A DNA stretch of 64,000 nt from Lachnospiraceae bacterium (GCA_910575155.1 CAJTDX010000008.1:79734-143733), one strand, 5' to 3'; shown: positions 7,465 to 16,898, counted from the stretch's first letter. The notes: generated by a model from the letters alone, not told the origin. Numbers and translations: made by a program.

Positions 7465-8883
7465 ATGAAGAGATTGAAGATCATACATAGCCTGAAATTC
7501 CGTCTGTTTCTGCTCATTGTGCTGATTGGGATTATTCCCAATATTGTACTGCGGATTGGGATTCTTTCCAGTTTTGAACGCCGTTCGGTCACAAACCGCA
7601 GTATTGATATTTTAAGCCAGGCAAAGATGCTGGGAAGCCAGGTTCTTACGTACAACTATATGACAGATACGTCTGTAGAAATTATCAACGCCCAGTTAGA
7701 GCAGTTATCCAATATTTATGACGGGAGAGTGCTGATTATCAATAACCGTTTCCAGATCGTCAAGGATACTTATGGGCTGGATAATGGCAAGACCATTATC
7801 TCAGAGGAAGTGGTAAAAAGTTTTCAGGGGGATGAAATCAGTAAATATGACGCCAGAAATCGTTATATTGAGCTGGCGTTTCCGCTGAAAAATACAGATA
7901 CCCAGGAAACCATGGGAGTGATGCTGGTCAGTGTGTCCACAGACAGTATCATGATGAATTATGATTATCTGAAGAAAAACGCCCAGGTAATTGAAATGGC
8001 CAGCGCAGTGCTGATTCTTGCGCTTGCCTTATTCTGGGCAAGACATCTGGTGCTGCCGTTCCGTAAACTTACAAAATCGCTGGAGGAGATCCAGACGGAG
8101 GATGAGGAGGATAAGCTGACGATCTCTGACTATACAGAGACAGAGGCGATTTCCGACGCTTTTAATGAAATGCTGGGAAGAATACGGGTGATTGACGAAT
8201 CCCGGCAGGAATTTGTGTCAAACGTCTCTCATGAGCTTAAGACGCCTCTGACTTCTATGAAGGTTCTCGCAGATTCTCTGTTGGGTCAGGAGGATGTTCC
8301 GGCGGAGCTGTACAAGGAATTTATGAGCGATATTGCAGAAGAGATTGAACGGGAAAATAAAATTATCAACGATCTTCTTTCTTTAGTAAAAATGGATAAA
8401 TCAGCCGGAAGCCTGAATATTTCGGCAGTGAATGTGAACGAACTTCTGGAACTGATTATGAAGCGCGTCAAGCCTATTGCAGAGAAACAGAATATCGAGC
8501 TGGTTCTTGAGAGTTTCCGGCCTGTGACGGCGGAGATTGACGAGGTGAAGTTATCTCTTGCCATAACGAATCTGGTGGAAAACGCCATTAAGTATAACAG
8601 AGAGGAAGGGTGGGTTCACGTATCCTTAAATGCAGACCATAAATATTTCTTTGTACGGGTGGAGGACTCTGGAATCGGTATTCCCGAGGAATCTTTGGAA
8701 CATATTTATGAGAGGTTTTTTCGTGTGGACAAATCGCATTCCCGGGAAATCGGCGGAACCGGACTGGGGCTTGCCATTACAAGAAATGCAGTGCTGATGC
8801 ACCGGGGGGCGATTAAGGCGCACAGCAGGGAAGGGGAAGGAACGATTTTTACCGTTCGTATTCCTCTTACTTATATTGCCTGA
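7465..8883 (+). CDS. Membrane sensor histidine kinase (HAMP-HisKA-HATPase)
   Basis: A 472-residue kinase. It has transmembrane helix 1 at about 12-34, an extracytoplasmic sensor of about 140 residues, helix 2 at about 175-195, a HAMP-like linker, a HisKA domain with the phospho-acceptor H256 in V-S-H-E-L-K-T-P-L, the N box (N-L-V-E-N-A-I-K-Y-N), the G1 box D-S-G-I-G-I-P and the G2 box G-G-T-G-L-G-L. No cytoplasmic PAS domain is evident between HAMP and HisKA, unlike WalK. The start at ATG 7465 gives a short basic N-terminus before helix 1; it lies 15 bp after the response-regulator stop. Confidence 0.9.
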   Translation: MKRLKIIHSLKFRLFLLIVLIGIIPNIVLRIGILSSFERRSVTNRSIDILSQAKMLGSQVLTYNYMTDTSVEIINAQLEQLSNIYDGRVLIINNRFQIVKDTYGLDNGKTIISEEVVKSFQGDEISKYDARNRYIELAFPLKNTDTQETMGVMLVSVSTDSIMMNYDYLKKNAQVIEMASAVLILALALFWARHLVLPFRKLTKSLEEIQTEDEEDKLTISDYTETEAISDAFNEMLGRIRVIDESRQEFVSNVSHELKTPLTSMKVLADSLLGQEDVPAELYKEFMSDIAEEIERENKIINDLLSLVKMDKSAGSLNISAVNVNELLELIMKRVKPIAEKQNIELVLESFRPVTAEIDEVKLSLAITNLVENAIKYNREEGWVHVSLNADHKYFFVRVEDSGIGIPEESLEHIYERFFRVDKSHSREIGGTGLGLAITRNAVLMHRGAIKAHSREGEGTIFTVRIPLTYIA

Positions 8884-8932
8884 GCCGCAGGCTTGGGACG
8901 TGCCGGGGCGCAATACATCAGGGAGGATTTGC

Positions 8933-9856
8933 ATGAAACTAATAAAACAGGCATTGCTTCTGACGATGGCATTTTTCATAGCGGGCGCTGCAGGCTGTGG
9001 GACTGCCCGGGAAGAGGTTTCTGAATATTATATTTACTATATAAATAAAGAAAAAACAAAAACGATTGCCGTAGGCTATGAACCGCAGAAAACGGGTACG
9101 GAGGACATGATACAGGAACTTCTGGAAGAGCTGTTTCGTGATACGGAGGTTTTGGACTATCGCAGACCGGTTCCCGGCGGGGTAGAGCTGGTCTCCTGGG
9201 AACTCAAGGACGGCCAGTTATCGCTGTATTTTAACAGCGCGTATCTGGAAGCGGAGAATGTTGAAGAGGTACTCTGCCGCGCGGCGATTGTAAGAACGCT
9301 GATCCAGGCAAAAGGTGTGGAATGCATCTCTTTTTATGTGGGAGACGCGCCTTTGGTGGACCAGGAAGGAACTCCTGTGGGGCTTATGACGGCAGAGAGT
9401 TTTATTGAGAATCCGGGAGAGCAGATTAATACCATTCAGACGGCAAGTATTACGCTGTATTTTTCCAATAAAGCAGGGGACGGCCTGGTGAAAGAGGTGC
9501 AGGAGATTCATTACAGCAGCAATATTTCCCTGGAAAAGCTGGTAATGGAACAGCTGTTAAAAGGACCGCAGGGAAAAAAAGGACGGACGGCTATTCCAGA
9601 TGGAACGAAACTGGTAGGGGTTTCTGTACTGGACGGCGTATGCTTTGTAAATCTCAGCGAAGGATTTTTGAATCAGAACTATGATGTTGCGGAACAGGTA
9701 GTTATTTATTCGATTACTAACTCACTGGCAGAGCTGCCGGATATCAATAAGGTTCAGATTTCTGTGAATGGGGACAGTAATATTGTCTATCGGGAGAAGA
9801 TGGATCTTGGCGTGGCGTATGAGCGGAATCTGGATTACATGGATCTCACAGAATAA
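8933..9856 (+). CDS. GerMN-domain lipoprotein linked to the two-component system
   Basis: A 307-residue lipoprotein with a leader ending in A-A-G-C-G (lipidated Cys22). Two GerMN-type domains can be read: residues about 30-160, and 170-290, the second with L-x-x-G-P and D-G-V-C-F-V-N-L-S-E-G-F-L, the usual GerMN core. GerMN domains occur in the spore protein GerM and in LpqB, the lipoprotein encoded next to MtrA-MtrB in Actinobacteria. Start ATG 8933 has GGAGG six bases upstream. Position directly after the kinase suggests an accessory sensor or regulator of that kinase outside the membrane, rather than a germination protein; this is inference. Confidence 0.85.
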   Translation: MKLIKQALLLTMAFFIAGAAGCGTAREEVSEYYIYYINKEKTKTIAVGYEPQKTGTEDMIQELLEELFRDTEVLDYRRPVPGGVELVSWELKDGQLSLYFNSAYLEAENVEEVLCRAAIVRTLIQAKGVECISFYVGDAPLVDQEGTPVGLMTAESFIENPGEQINTIQTASITLYFSNKAGDGLVKEVQEIHYSSNISLEKLVMEQLLKGPQGKKGRTAIPDGTKLVGVSVLDGVCFVNLSEGFLNQNYDVAEQVVIYSITNSLAELPDINKVQISVNGDSNIVYREKMDLGVAYERNLDYMDLTE

Positions 9857-9930
9857 TTTCACAAGGAACATATAAAAAATATCAATAAGTAAAAGATGAA
9901 ACAGGCAGAATGAAAGAAGGGAGGAGATGG

Positions 9931-12315
9931 ATGGCAAGACGGCCGGTCTGCAGTTTCTGCCTGTCCCTGGTATTGGGAATTGTATTCCAGCGTTTTGGGC
10001 AGTTGTTCTGTTTTCTGCTGCTTGCGCTGCTGCTGTGCTGCTTGGGCGCGGGCGTGGCGAAGCAAAGAGAGGGAACGGCAAAGATTTTTGTGGCGCGCGT
10101 TATTTGCTGCCTGTGCCTGTTTGGCATAGGGGCGGCGCATATGAAGGCGCAGCAGGAAGACCGCACAGAGCTGGAAGAAACGCTTTCTCCAGGGCAGGAG
10201 ATTACTGTGCAGGGAAAAGTTTCCGCAAAACAGGAAAAAAATAAACAGTTCATTTATGATCTTACAGGCGCCCGGGCAGTCTCAGGGGGCCATGTGTATC
10301 CCGCTTACGGGATTCTGATTTATCATTCTGACGGGCAGTATCAGCCAGGAAATACGTTAATGGTTCAGGGAAGATACCAGCCGTTCCAAATATCCCGCAA
10401 TGAAGGGAATTTCAATGAAAAACAATATCAGCAGAGCAGAAAATGGGAGTTTCGCGTGTTTGCAGAATCTGTTGTACAGATCTCGGCAAAGGAAAACCGC
10501 TATATCATTTTTTTAAAAGAGATTCAGCAAAGCATCCGTGCGGTGTTTGTGAACGCAATGCGTTCAGAAGATGCAGGGGTGATGGCAAATCTGGTTCTGG
10601 GAGACAAGTCTTTGCTGGACCAGGAAATCAAAGACTTATACCAAAGAGCAGGAATTTCCCATATTCTTGCCATTTCCGGACTGCATGTCTCTCTCCTTGG
10701 CATGGGAATCTTCCGCCTGTTGAGCGTTCTTGGCTTCTCTCAGAAGTGCGGGGCTATTTTCGCCATGGGAACAATGATCAGTTTTGGTCTGCTCTCGGGT
10801 ATGGAGGTGTCCTCCGGACGCGCAGTGGGGATGTTTCTGCTGCTGATGGCGGCAAAAATGCTCGGCTGCAGTTATGATTCATTAACCGCGTTGTCTGTAA
10901 TGGCGATGATTCAGCTCTGGGAAAATCCGTTTCTTCTGGAAAATCCCGGATTTCTGTTTTCTTACAGCGCCGTTTTGGGAATAAGCCTGGCAGCCAGGAT
11001 TTATAAAGACGCAGCCAGAGATGCAAAGCAGGAAAAAAAGAGGAAACCGCATCGTCCCCAAATTATTTCAAAGGCAGCGTCCAAAATCAGGGAAATGATG
11101 TTTGTAAGTCTTTGTATTCAGCTTTTTACGCTGCCGTTGAACCTGTATTTTTATTATGAAATATCCACATACAGTATTCTGGTAAACGGGTGCGTGCTGC
11201 CGTTTTTAGGGATGCTTCTGTTTCTGGGAATTTCAGGAGGGATACTGGGAAGCGCGCTGCCTTTTTGGGGAACAGCGGTATTGAAGCCTGCCGCCTGGAT
11301 TCTTGGACTGAACCGCTGGATCTGTCAGGCGTTTTTAAGCCTTCCGGCGGCAGAGTATATCACTGGAAAGCCGGAGGCAGAATGGATTATGGCGTATTAT
11401 GGCGTGCTGCTGGTGTGCCTGTATCTGCTCTGGAGCCGCAAAGAACGAAGATGGTATGCAGCGGCGGCGTCCGCCATGCTCTGCCTGATCTTTATACAGC
11501 GGCAGCCTCAGTTTGAAATCAATGTGCTGGATGTGGGACAGGGGGATGGAAGCCTGATACAGACCGAATCCGGAGCTTGTTTTTTCATAGATGGAGGCAG
11601 CAGCGATGTGAAAAAAGCGGGAGAGTACCGGATACTTCCGTTTCTGAAGTCCAGAGGAATTTCTTCCATCAAAGGGTGGCTGGTGAGCCATGCAGATGCA
11701 GATCATATCAGCGGTTTGAAGGAAGCGTTACAGCAGGGGTATCCAGTGGAATATCTGATTCTGGCAAAAGGAATGGTGGAAGATGAGGCTGCAAAGGAAC
11801 TGCGAAAGCTTGCCGAAAGCGCGGGATGCCAGATTCTCTATGTTGACGCAGGTATGCAGTTTGGAACAGAAGATACCGTGTTTACAGTGCTGTGGCCGCA
11901 GTCTTTGCGGAGAGATTCGCAGATTCTGCAAAAAGACAGAAATGCGGCGTCCTTGTCCGTGTTATTGGAACATCAGGGATTCACCGGACTCTTCAGCGGA
12001 GATATCGGAAGTGAAGAAGAGCAAAAGCTGCTGGAAAATCATTTTATGGAGAGACATGGAATCTCCTCTCTTGATTTTTATAAAGCGGCGCATCATGGCT
12101 CCGACGGCTCCAACAGCCGGGAATTTCTGGAGGCAATTCGTCCGAAAATGACGGTCATCTCCTGCGGAGAAAAAAATACTTACGGACATCCGGGGGCAGA
12201 TGCCCTGGCGCGGATCAAAGCGTCAGGCAGCAAAATATTTTGTACCATGGATCAGGGACAGATCAGAGTGGTCCCAAAGAAGGGAGCGGCGCAGGTATGG
12301 ACATTTTTACCATAA
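9931..12315 (+). CDS. comEC: ComEC/Rec2-family DNA uptake channel
   Basis: A 794-residue polytopic membrane protein. It has an N-terminal DUF4131-type region with several helices and an OB-like loop, a central Competence domain (helices about 220-490, with I-L-A-I-S-G-L-H-V-S-L-L-G-M-G), and a C-terminal metallo-beta-lactamase-like domain (about 525-790) with L-D-V-G-Q-G-D-G and H-A-D-A-D-H-I-S-G. In naturally transformable bacteria this protein forms the channel for single-stranded DNA, and the lactamase-like domain is thought to act on the other strand. Full length and all three domains are intact. The start is ATG 9931 behind AAGGGAGG; an upstream ATG at 9910 lacks a ribosome site. holA follows, the usual Firmicute neighbour. 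Confidence 0.92.
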   Translation: MARRPVCSFCLSLVLGIVFQRFGQLFCFLLLALLLCCLGAGVAKQREGTAKIFVARVICCLCLFGIGAAHMKAQQEDRTELEETLSPGQEITVQGKVSAKQEKNKQFIYDLTGARAVSGGHVYPAYGILIYHSDGQYQPGNTLMVQGRYQPFQISRNEGNFNEKQYQQSRKWEFRVFAESVVQISAKENRYIIFLKEIQQSIRAVFVNAMRSEDAGVMANLVLGDKSLLDQEIKDLYQRAGISHILAISGLHVSLLGMGIFRLLSVLGFSQKCGAIFAMGTMISFGLLSGMEVSSGRAVGMFLLLMAAKMLGCSYDSLTALSVMAMIQLWENPFLLENPGFLFSYSAVLGISLAARIYKDAARDAKQEKKRKPHRPQIISKAASKIREMMFVSLCIQLFTLPLNLYFYYEISTYSILVNGCVLPFLGMLLFLGISGGILGSALPFWGTAVLKPAAWILGLNRWICQAFLSLPAAEYITGKPEAEWIMAYYGVLLVCLYLLWSRKERRWYAAAASAMLCLIFIQRQPQFEINVLDVGQGDGSLIQTESGACFFIDGGSSDVKKAGEYRILPFLKSRGISSIKGWLVSHADADHISGLKEALQQGYPVEYLILAKGMVEDEAAKELRKLAESAGCQILYVDAGMQFGTEDTVFTVLWPQSLRRDSQILQKDRNAASLSVLLEHQGFTGLFSGDIGSEEEQKLLENHFMERHGISSLDFYKAAHHGSDGSNSREFLEAIRPKMTVISCGEKNTYGHPGADALARIKASGSKIFCTMDQGQIRVVPKKGAAQVWTFLP

Positions 12316-12368
12316 ATAGTGTATGATAGAAAAAACAGCGGCTTGTCCGCAAAAAGGAGAAACAGGCA

Positions 12369-13352
12369 ATGAAGAGCATCCAGGAAGATATTGAAACAGG
12401 AAATTTTCGTCCGGTTTATCTGCTGTATGGGGAAGAAGCTTATTTGAAGCGGCAGTACAGGCAAAAGCTGCGCAATGCATTGGCGGCGGAGGACGATACT
12501 ATGAATGTAACCGTGTTTCAGGGAAAGAACATAAACCCGGGCGGGATTATTGATTTGGCGGAGACGCTCCCTTTTTTTGCAGAGCGCAGGCTGATTCTGA
12601 TTGAAGACAGCGGAGTTTTTAAGACTTCCTGTGAGGAGCTTGCAGATTATATGAAACAGATTGCAGAGACGGCCTGTTTTGTGTTTGTGGAAGAAGAAGT
12701 GGACAAGCGCGGCAAAATGTACAAGGCGGTGAAGAAAGCGGGACGGGCGGTGGAATTTGCCCGTCAGACAGAGCAGGTGCTGACGCGGTGGATTCTGTCC
12801 CGGCTGAAACGGGAACAGAAGAAAATCACGCAGGCAGATCTGCGTCTGTTTCTGGAAAAAACCGGAAATGATATGGAGTATATTGACAGGGAGCTGGAAA
12901 AACTGTTTTGTTATACATTGGGACGGGAAGCGATTACAGCGGAAGATGTGGAAGCGGTCTGTGTGGTGCAGACGTCAGGAAGAATTTTTGAGATGGTAAA
13001 TAAAATTGCAGAGAAACAGCAAAAACAGGCGTTGAATCTGTATTATGACCTGCTTGCCATGAAAGAACCGCCTATGCGTATTTTATTTCTGATTGCCCGC
13101 CAGTTTAAAATCCTGCTGCTGGTGAAACGTTTAAGAACGCAGGGCTATGATCATAAATTTATTGCTTCTAAGGCCGGGATTCCGGAGTTTGCAGTCAGAA
13201 AAAATATTTCCCAGGCAGGAGGATTTTCCATGGAGCAGCTTAGGGAAGCGCTTGAGGACTGCGTGCAGACCGAGGAGGATGTGAAGACGGGAAATCTTAA
13301 TGACCGGATGGCGGTGGAACTGCTGATTGTCAAATACAGCCGTGCCGGATGA
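12369..13352 (+). CDS. holA: DNA polymerase III delta subunit HolA
   Basis: The delta subunit of the clamp loader, which opens the beta clamp. The 327-residue length and the N-terminal pattern (P-V-Y-L-L-Y-G-E-E-A-Y-L) fit, and the A-E-x-L-P-F-F-A-E-R-R-L-I motif for clamp contact is present. It follows comEC by 53 bp, as in Bacillus and most Clostridia. The ribosome site is AAAGGAG. In many Firmicutes rpsT, gpr and spoIIP come next; here lepA follows directly. Confidence 0.92.
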   Translation: MKSIQEDIETGNFRPVYLLYGEEAYLKRQYRQKLRNALAAEDDTMNVTVFQGKNINPGGIIDLAETLPFFAERRLILIEDSGVFKTSCEELADYMKQIAETACFVFVEEEVDKRGKMYKAVKKAGRAVEFARQTEQVLTRWILSRLKREQKKITQADLRLFLEKTGNDMEYIDRELEKLFCYTLGREAITAEDVEAVCVVQTSGRIFEMVNKIAEKQQKQALNLYYDLLAMKEPPMRILFLIARQFKILLLVKRLRTQGYDHKFIASKAGIPEFAVRKNISQAGGFSMEQLREALEDCVQTEEDVKTGNLNDRMAVELLIVKYSRAG

Positions 13353-13366
13353 AATTAAGGCCGCCA

Positions 13367-13396
13367 TAGACAAGCCCAAAGTAATTATGCTAAAAT
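13367..13396 (+). promoter_or_regulatory. Promoter for lepA
   Basis: TAGACA (13367-13372), 18-bp spacer and TAAAAT (13391-13396) with a TG one base upstream (extended -10). It lies in the 75-bp gap before lepA. Confidence 0.5.
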
Positions 13397-13427
13397 AAGA
13401 CAAATATCAAGAAACTGGAGGAACAGT

Positions 13428-15242
13428 ATGTCAGCAATTGACCAGAATAAAATCAGAAATTTTTGTATTATCGCACATATAGATCATGGAAAGTCCACGC
13501 TGGCAGACCGCATTATTGAGAAAACAGGGCTGCTTACCAGCCGGGAGATGCAGGCGCAGGTGCTGGATAATATGGAACTGGAGCGGGAACGGGGCATTAC
13601 CATCAAGGCACAGACCGTCCGCATCGTATATAAAGCAAAGGACGGGGAGGAATATATTTTTAACCTCATTGATACGCCGGGTCATGTAGACTTTAATTAT
13701 GAAGTTTCCAGAAGTCTCGCGGCATGCGACGGAGCGATTCTGGTAGTGGACGCGGCGCAGGGCATTGAGGCTCAGACGCTGGCGAATGTCTATCTTGCCC
13801 TCGATCATGATCTGGATGTGCTTCCGGTGATCAATAAAATCGACCTGCCCAGCGCGGAGCCGGAGCGTGTAATGGAAGAAATTGAAGATGTGATCGGGCT
13901 GGAGGCGCAGGAAGCCCCGCAGATTTCCGCTAAGACAGGACTGAATATTGAAGAAGTGTTAGAGCAGATTGTGGAGAAAATCCCGGCTCCCCAGGGAAGT
14001 CCTGACAATCCGCTGAAAGCCCTGATTTTTGATTCCCTCTACGATTCCTATAAGGGAGTGATTGTGTTCTGCCGCATCAAAGAAGGAAGGGTGAAAGTGG
14101 GAACCACAATTCAGATGATGGCCACAGGAGCGTCTGCGGATGTGGTTGAAGTAGGTTATTTTGGAGCCGGGCAGTTTATTCCCTGTGAAGAATTGTCTGC
14201 GGGAATGGTGGGGTATATCACGGCGAGCCTGAAAAATGTCAGAGATACCCAGGTGGGTGACACTGTGACGGACGCAAATCGCCCCGCAGACGAACCGCTG
14301 CCGGGATATAAGAAGGTAAACCCTATGGTATACTGCGGCATGTATCCGGCGGACGGGGCGAAATATCCGGATCTGCGGGACGCCCTGGAAAAGCTGCAGC
14401 TCAACGATGCAGCGCTGCAGTTTGAGCCGGAGACGTCGATTGCCCTGGGCTTTGGGTTCCGCTGTGGATTTTTAGGTTTGCTGCATCTGGAAATTATCCA
14501 GGAACGTCTGGAACGCGAATATAATCTGGATCTGGTGACTACCGCTCCGGGCGTAATCTATAAGGTGCATAAGACCAATGGAGAAGTAATCGAACTCACC
14601 AATCCCTCCAATCTGCCCGATGGGGCGGAGATTGAATATATGGAGGAACCGGTGGTCAGCGCGGAGATTATGGTGACCAGTGAATTTATCGGAGCGATAA
14701 TGGATTTGTGCCAGGAACGGCGGGGAACCTATATCAGTATGGAATATATGGAGGAAACCCGCGCGCTGCTGAAATATGATCTTCCTTTAAATGAGATTAT
14801 TTATGATTTTTTTGACGCCTTAAAATCACGTTCCAGAGGATATGCGTCTTTTGATTATGAAATGAAAGGATATGCCCGCTCTGAACTTGTGAAACTGGAT
14901 ATCCTTATCAATAAGGAGGAAGTGGACGCTTTATCCTTTATCGTCCACAGCGGCACTGCTTACGAGCGCGGCAGGAAAATGTGCGAGAAGTTAAAAGAGG
15001 AAATTCCGCGCCATCTGTTTGAGATCCCGATTCAGGCGGCGGTGGGCAGCAAGGTGATTGCCAGAGAGACGGTAAAAGCCATGCGCAAAGACGTGCTGGC
15101 AAAATGTTATGGCGGCGATATTTCCAGAAAGCGCAAACTGTTAGAGAAACAGAAGGAAGGAAAAAAGCGAATGCGCCAGATTGGAAATGTGGAAATTCCG
15201 CAGAAAGCCTTTATGAGCGTGCTGAAGCTGGATGATAATTAA
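13428..15242 (+). CDS. lepA: Elongation factor 4 (LepA)
   Basis: A ribosome-associated translational GTPase of 604 residues, the normal length. G1 A-H-I-D-H-G-K-S-T (residues 16-24), G2 region with R-G-I-T-I-K, G3 D-T-P-G-H, G4 N-K-I-D-L; then domain II, and the LepA-specific C-terminal domain ending with [15 protein letters not shown]. LepA is thought to help stalled or mis-translocated ribosomes and 30S biogenesis. hemW follows 53 bp later and is likely cotranscribed. Confidence 0.96.
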   Translation: MSAIDQNKIRNFCIIAHIDHGKSTLADRIIEKTGLLTSREMQAQVLDNMELERERGITIKAQTVRIVYKAKDGEEYIFNLIDTPGHVDFNYEVSRSLAACDGAILVVDAAQGIEAQTLANVYLALDHDLDVLPVINKIDLPSAEPERVMEEIEDVIGLEAQEAPQISAKTGLNIEEVLEQIVEKIPAPQGSPDNPLKALIFDSLYDSYKGVIVFCRIKEGRVKVGTTIQMMATGASADVVEVGYFGAGQFIPCEELSAGMVGYITASLKNVRDTQVGDTVTDANRPADEPLPGYKKVNPMVYCGMYPADGAKYPDLRDALEKLQLNDAALQFEPETSIALGFGFRCGFLGLLHLEIIQERLEREYNLDLVTTAPGVIYKVHKTNGEVIELTNPSNLPDGAEIEYMEEPVVSAEIMVTSEFIGAIMDLCQERRGTYISMEYMEETRALLKYDLPLNEIIYDFFDALKSRSRGYASFDYEMKGYARSELVKLDILINKEEVDALSFIVHSGTAYERGRKMCEKLKEEIPRHLFEIPIQAAVGSKVIARETVKAMRKDVLAKCYGGDISRKRKLLEKQKEGKKRMRQIGNVEIPQKAFMSVLKLDDN

Positions 15243-15295
15243 CTCAGCGAATCATATGCAGCTTAAATTTTGCTGTATTAAGGAATGAGAGAAGA

Positions 15296-16534
15296 ATGAG
15301 AGAATTGGAATTATATGTTCATATCCCCTTCTGTGTCAAAAAATGCGATTATTGTGATTTTCTGTCAATGCCTGCGGATGAAAGTGTCCGCAGGCATTAT
15401 GTGGGTCAACTGCTGGAAGAAATCAGGCAGAATGCCCCTGTCTGCAAGGAATATCAGGTTTCTTCTGTTTTTTTTGGAGGAGGTACGCCCTCTTTGCTTT
15501 CCGGCGGGCAGACCGCAGAGATTATGGAGGAGCTGCAAGAGCGCTTCCAGGTGCGGCAAAATGCAGAGATCACCCTGGAGTGTAATCCGGGAACGCTCAC
15601 CCGGCAGAAGCTTGCCCTGTATAAAACAGCGGGCGTCAACCGCCTGAGCCTGGGACTGCAGTCGGCGGATCATCGGGAGCTGCAAAAGATAGGACGGATT
15701 CATACATTTGAGGAATTTCTGGAAAGTTTTGATTTGGCGCGCAAAGCAGGTTTTTCTAATATCAATGTGGATGTGATGTCAGCTTTGCCGGGACAGCGTA
15801 CAAAAGATTGGCTTTATACCCTGAAAAAGGTATTGGAGCTGCGTCCGGAGCATATCTCAGCCTACAGCCTGATTGTGGAGGAGGGCACGCCGTTTTATGA
15901 GCGATATGGAGAGGATGAACTGCGCAGACAGCGCGGAGAAGTTTGCCGGGATCTTCCCTCGGAGGAAACGGAACGCCAGATGTATGAGTTAACCAGGGAA
16001 ATTTTGGCGGACCATGGATATTTGCGCTATGAAATATCCAATTACGCAAAACCTGGCAGGGAGTGCCGTCATAATATCGGTTACTGGCAGTTAACGCCTT
16101 ACCTGGGCCTGGGGCTTGGAAGCTCTTCTTATCTGGAACAGGCAAGGTTTTCCAATACCCGCAAACTGGAAGAATACCTGAAGGGAAACTGGAACGATTT
16201 GGCTGAAATTCTGGAAACAGTTGAGAGACAAAAGGGAAGGGCTGATGTTAGCTGCGGTCAGGGGGAACTTGTCATGTTGGATAAGAGAGCTCAAATGGAA
16301 GAATTTATGTTTCTGGGACTTCGTATGACGGCGGGGATTGCCAGGAAGAAATTTCAGAAGCTCTTTGGCGTAGAATTGGAAGGGGTATATGGAGAAATCC
16401 TGCGGAAACTGCAGCGGCAGGGATTGATAGAACAGAGCGAGGGCAGAGTATTTCTGACGGAGGAGGGCATTTCTGTCAGCAACTATGTACTCAGTGAATT
16501 TTTATTGGAAGTGGAAACTTCATCCAGCGAATAG
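15296..16534 (+). CDS. hemW: Radical SAM heme chaperone HemW (formerly HemN-like)
   Basis: A 412-residue radical SAM protein with the cluster motif C13-x3-C17-x2-C20 and F-G-G-G-T-P-S-L-L, followed by the HemN-type C-terminal domain. HemW family members lack the extra N-terminal residues of true coproporphyrinogen dehydrogenases and act as heme carriers or chaperones. The gene follows lepA, its standard neighbour. The family core ends at S-N-Y-V-L-S-E-F-L-L; the last residues (about V-E-T-S-S-S-E) are read through the antisense of a truncated toxin gene (see 16483-16605), so the 3' end appears to have been rewritten by a deletion or insertion. Function is probably unaffected because only the tail changed. 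Confidence 0.9.
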   Translation: MRELELYVHIPFCVKKCDYCDFLSMPADESVRRHYVGQLLEEIRQNAPVCKEYQVSSVFFGGGTPSLLSGGQTAEIMEELQERFQVRQNAEITLECNPGTLTRQKLALYKTAGVNRLSLGLQSADHRELQKIGRIHTFEEFLESFDLARKAGFSNINVDVMSALPGQRTKDWLYTLKKVLELRPEHISAYSLIVEEGTPFYERYGEDELRRQRGEVCRDLPSEETERQMYELTREILADHGYLRYEISNYAKPGRECRHNIGYWQLTPYLGLGLGSSSYLEQARFSNTRKLEEYLKGNWNDLAEILETVERQKGRADVSCGQGELVMLDKRAQMEEFMFLGLRMTAGIARKKFQKLFGVELEGVYGEILRKLQRQGLIEQSEGRVFLTEEGISVSNYVLSEFLLEVETSSSE

Positions 16535-16605
16535 ATATCCAGCCCACGTTTTTTCATGAGTTTATAAGCTTTTTTATAGGCTGTGGTAAATTTGTCCTGG
16601 TACAT
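16483..16605 (-). pseudogene. Truncated YafQ/RelE-type toxin remnant overlapping hemW
   Basis: On the minus strand an ATG at 16605 overlaps the stop of the upstream antitoxin in a TGATG arrangement, the classic coupling of a relBE/dinJ-yafQ operon. The first 30 residues (M-Y-Q-D-K-F-T-T-A-Y-K-K-A-Y-K-L-M-K-K-R, then G-L-D-I-Y-S-L-D-E-V) match the N-terminal helix region of YafQ-type mRNA interferases. After that the frame runs into the antisense of the hemW 3' end and stops after 40 codons, where a full toxin has about 90. The catalytic C-terminal half is gone, so no active toxin is expected. Confidence 0.7.
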
Positions 16606-16877
16606 CAATCATCAAGAGCCGCTTTTAAATCTTCCATACTGGAATATCCTTTGACATCAGGATCGCGGGAAATACGGCGGGCTTCTGCCATGGCATCAAG
16701 GGTTTTCTGGCTGTGTGCTGGCATCTCCACGGCAAAAGGAAGTCCGCCGCGAAGAACGCATTGATACAGGAATATATTTACTGCACTGGACATATCCAGT
16801 CCGAGCCGGCTGAAAAGAGCCGAAGCTTCTTGTTTTATACTGGCATCGATTCGAATCTGAGTTGGTGTTGTTGCCAT
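16605..16877 (-). CDS. RelB/DinJ-family antitoxin (toxin partner truncated)
   Basis: A 90-residue antitoxin. The N-terminus (T-Q-I-R-I-D-A-S-I-K-Q-E-A-S-A-L-F-S-R-L-G-L-D-M-S-S-A-V-N-I-F) without its middle still reads as the ribbon-helix-helix domain of RelB/DinJ: a beta strand for DNA contact followed by two helices. The C-terminal part (S-S-M-E-D-L-K-A-A-L) is the toxin-binding segment. Start is ATG 16877 with AAAGGAGG six bases upstream; an 18-codon extension upstream is possible but ignores that site. Promoter and operator are intact at 16899-16927. Because the downstream toxin is truncated, the antitoxin is an orphan; it may still repress its own promoter. Confidence 0.85.
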   Translation of the reverse strand: MATTPTQIRIDASIKQEASALFSRLGLDMSSAVNIFLYQCVLRGGLPFAVEMPAHSQKTLDAMAEARRISRDPDVKGYSSMEDLKAALDD

Positions 16878-16898
16878 ATGACTACCTCCTTTTTCTTT

